Shown here piece after piece: positions 63,770 through 64,000 of a DNA stretch of 64,000 nt (position 1 is the stretch's first letter; each line of letters begins with the position of its first letter). The stretch covers positions 2,728,001 to 2,792,000 of the forward strand of contig NZ_CP119423.1 of NCBI RefSeq assembly GCF_029223585.1, read 5' to 3'. A model generated the notes under the pieces. That model was not told the DNA's origin and did not search any database. It saw nothing but the letters and a program-made list of their open reading frames with translations. This stretch comes from Photobacterium sp. DA100 (GTDB taxonomy: Bacteria; Pseudomonadota; Gammaproteobacteria; Enterobacterales; Vibrionaceae). The position numbers and the translations under genes are program-made.

Positions 63770-64000
63770 TTACTTCGTAATATCAATAACATTAATTGAT
63801 TCACCAACAAATCCACCGGGCGAAGTGCCAGCCGCAATGTTGGCCTGACCTTGCTCCAGTACCCTTTCTTCCCTGGTCATAGGCCTGCGCTGTCCCCGCT
63901 CCGACACATAGGCCAATCGGCTATCTTGCTGTTCACTGTTGATAAAGTGCCTGAAACGCTTGAGTTTTTCAGGCGATGCCAAGGTAGTTTTCCACTCACA
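63770..64000 (-). CDS. nirB: Nitrite reductase (NADH) large subunit, C-terminal fragment
   Basis: The last 76 codons of a gene that continues past the window. The sequence EWKTTLASPEKLKRFRHFIN followed by YVSERGQRRPMT matches the conserved C-terminal end of NirB. The stop lies 13 bases before the nirD start. The siroheme and FAD domains are outside the window. Confidence 0.88.
   Translation of the reverse strand, partial: CEWKTTLASPEKLKRFRHFINSEQQDSRLAYVSERGQRRPMTREERVLEQGQANIAAGTSPGGFVGESINVIDITK

Overview
The window reads as a chromosomal segment of a Vibrionaceae bacterium, most likely Photobacterium or a close relative. Evidence: the yciN-topA-cysB and sohB-yciK-rluB-yciO-rnm-trp-yciB-yciA-yciI neighbourhoods, a GbpA-type chitin-binding protein under a c-di-GMP riboswitch, and a GspS-beta-like lipoprotein. 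Genus is inference; no rRNA or tRNA is present. Most of the window is core metabolism. The accessory parts are one group II intron, one IS4-family element, a pair of dispersed repeats and a few sensory or uptake modules.

Layout. 1-4.1 kb: aerobic class Ia ribonucleotide reductase operon nrdA-nrdB-yfaE, with a consensus DnaA box and an NrdR-like box upstream. 4.5-8.3 kb: a siroheme methyltransferase gene joined to asrABC (anaerobic sulfite reductase), so cofactor and enzyme are made together. 8.4-14.7 kb: a CinA-like protein (yfaY), a TyrP-type transporter with a perfect TyrR box, a DUF3943 envelope protein and a PAS-like/GGDEF/EAL protein. 14.7-16.6 kb: a 1.89-kb group II intron on the minus strand, just downstream of the terminator of a methyltransferase-permease gene pair. 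18.7-26.9 kb: cysB, an anchored coiled-coil protein, miaE, a 1.43-kb IS4-family element inserted in the topA terminator, topA and yciN. 26.9-32.2 kb: DUF805, sohB, yciK, rluB, yciO, rnm.

32.2-40.2 kb: a complete trp operon with a tandem TrpR operator, a leader peptide with three Trp codons and an attenuator. Its first structural gene is a class I-beta DAHP synthase, so the committed step of the shikimate pathway is under tryptophan control. trpG is free-standing; trpC and trpF are fused. 40.4-50.5 kb: a dicarboxylate/amino-acid symporter, yciB, yciA, yciI, a probable T2SS pilotin, a rRNA-methyltransferase-like gene, an RluA-family synthase, an NSS transporter, cardiolipin synthase and a nitrilase-family amidase. 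50.6-54.2 kb: a four-gene osmoprotectant ABC importer. 54.5-56.2 kb: a periplasmic molybdopterin-fold protein lacking cysteine in its mature part, paired with a membrane diguanylate cyclase. 56.3-59.5 kb: a YiaY-like alcohol dehydrogenase and gbpA with its riboswitch. 59.7-64 kb: nitrate assimilation (end of nirB, nirD, a NarK/NasA-type transporter) followed by a PP2C-Ser/Thr kinase fusion.

Two themes recur. c-di-GMP appears three times: two proteins with intact GGDEF motifs and one riboswitch. Both mobile elements lie at intrinsic terminators between convergent genes, so neither breaks a coding sequence. Assignments come from reading the sequence and from family knowledge; no database search was possible.
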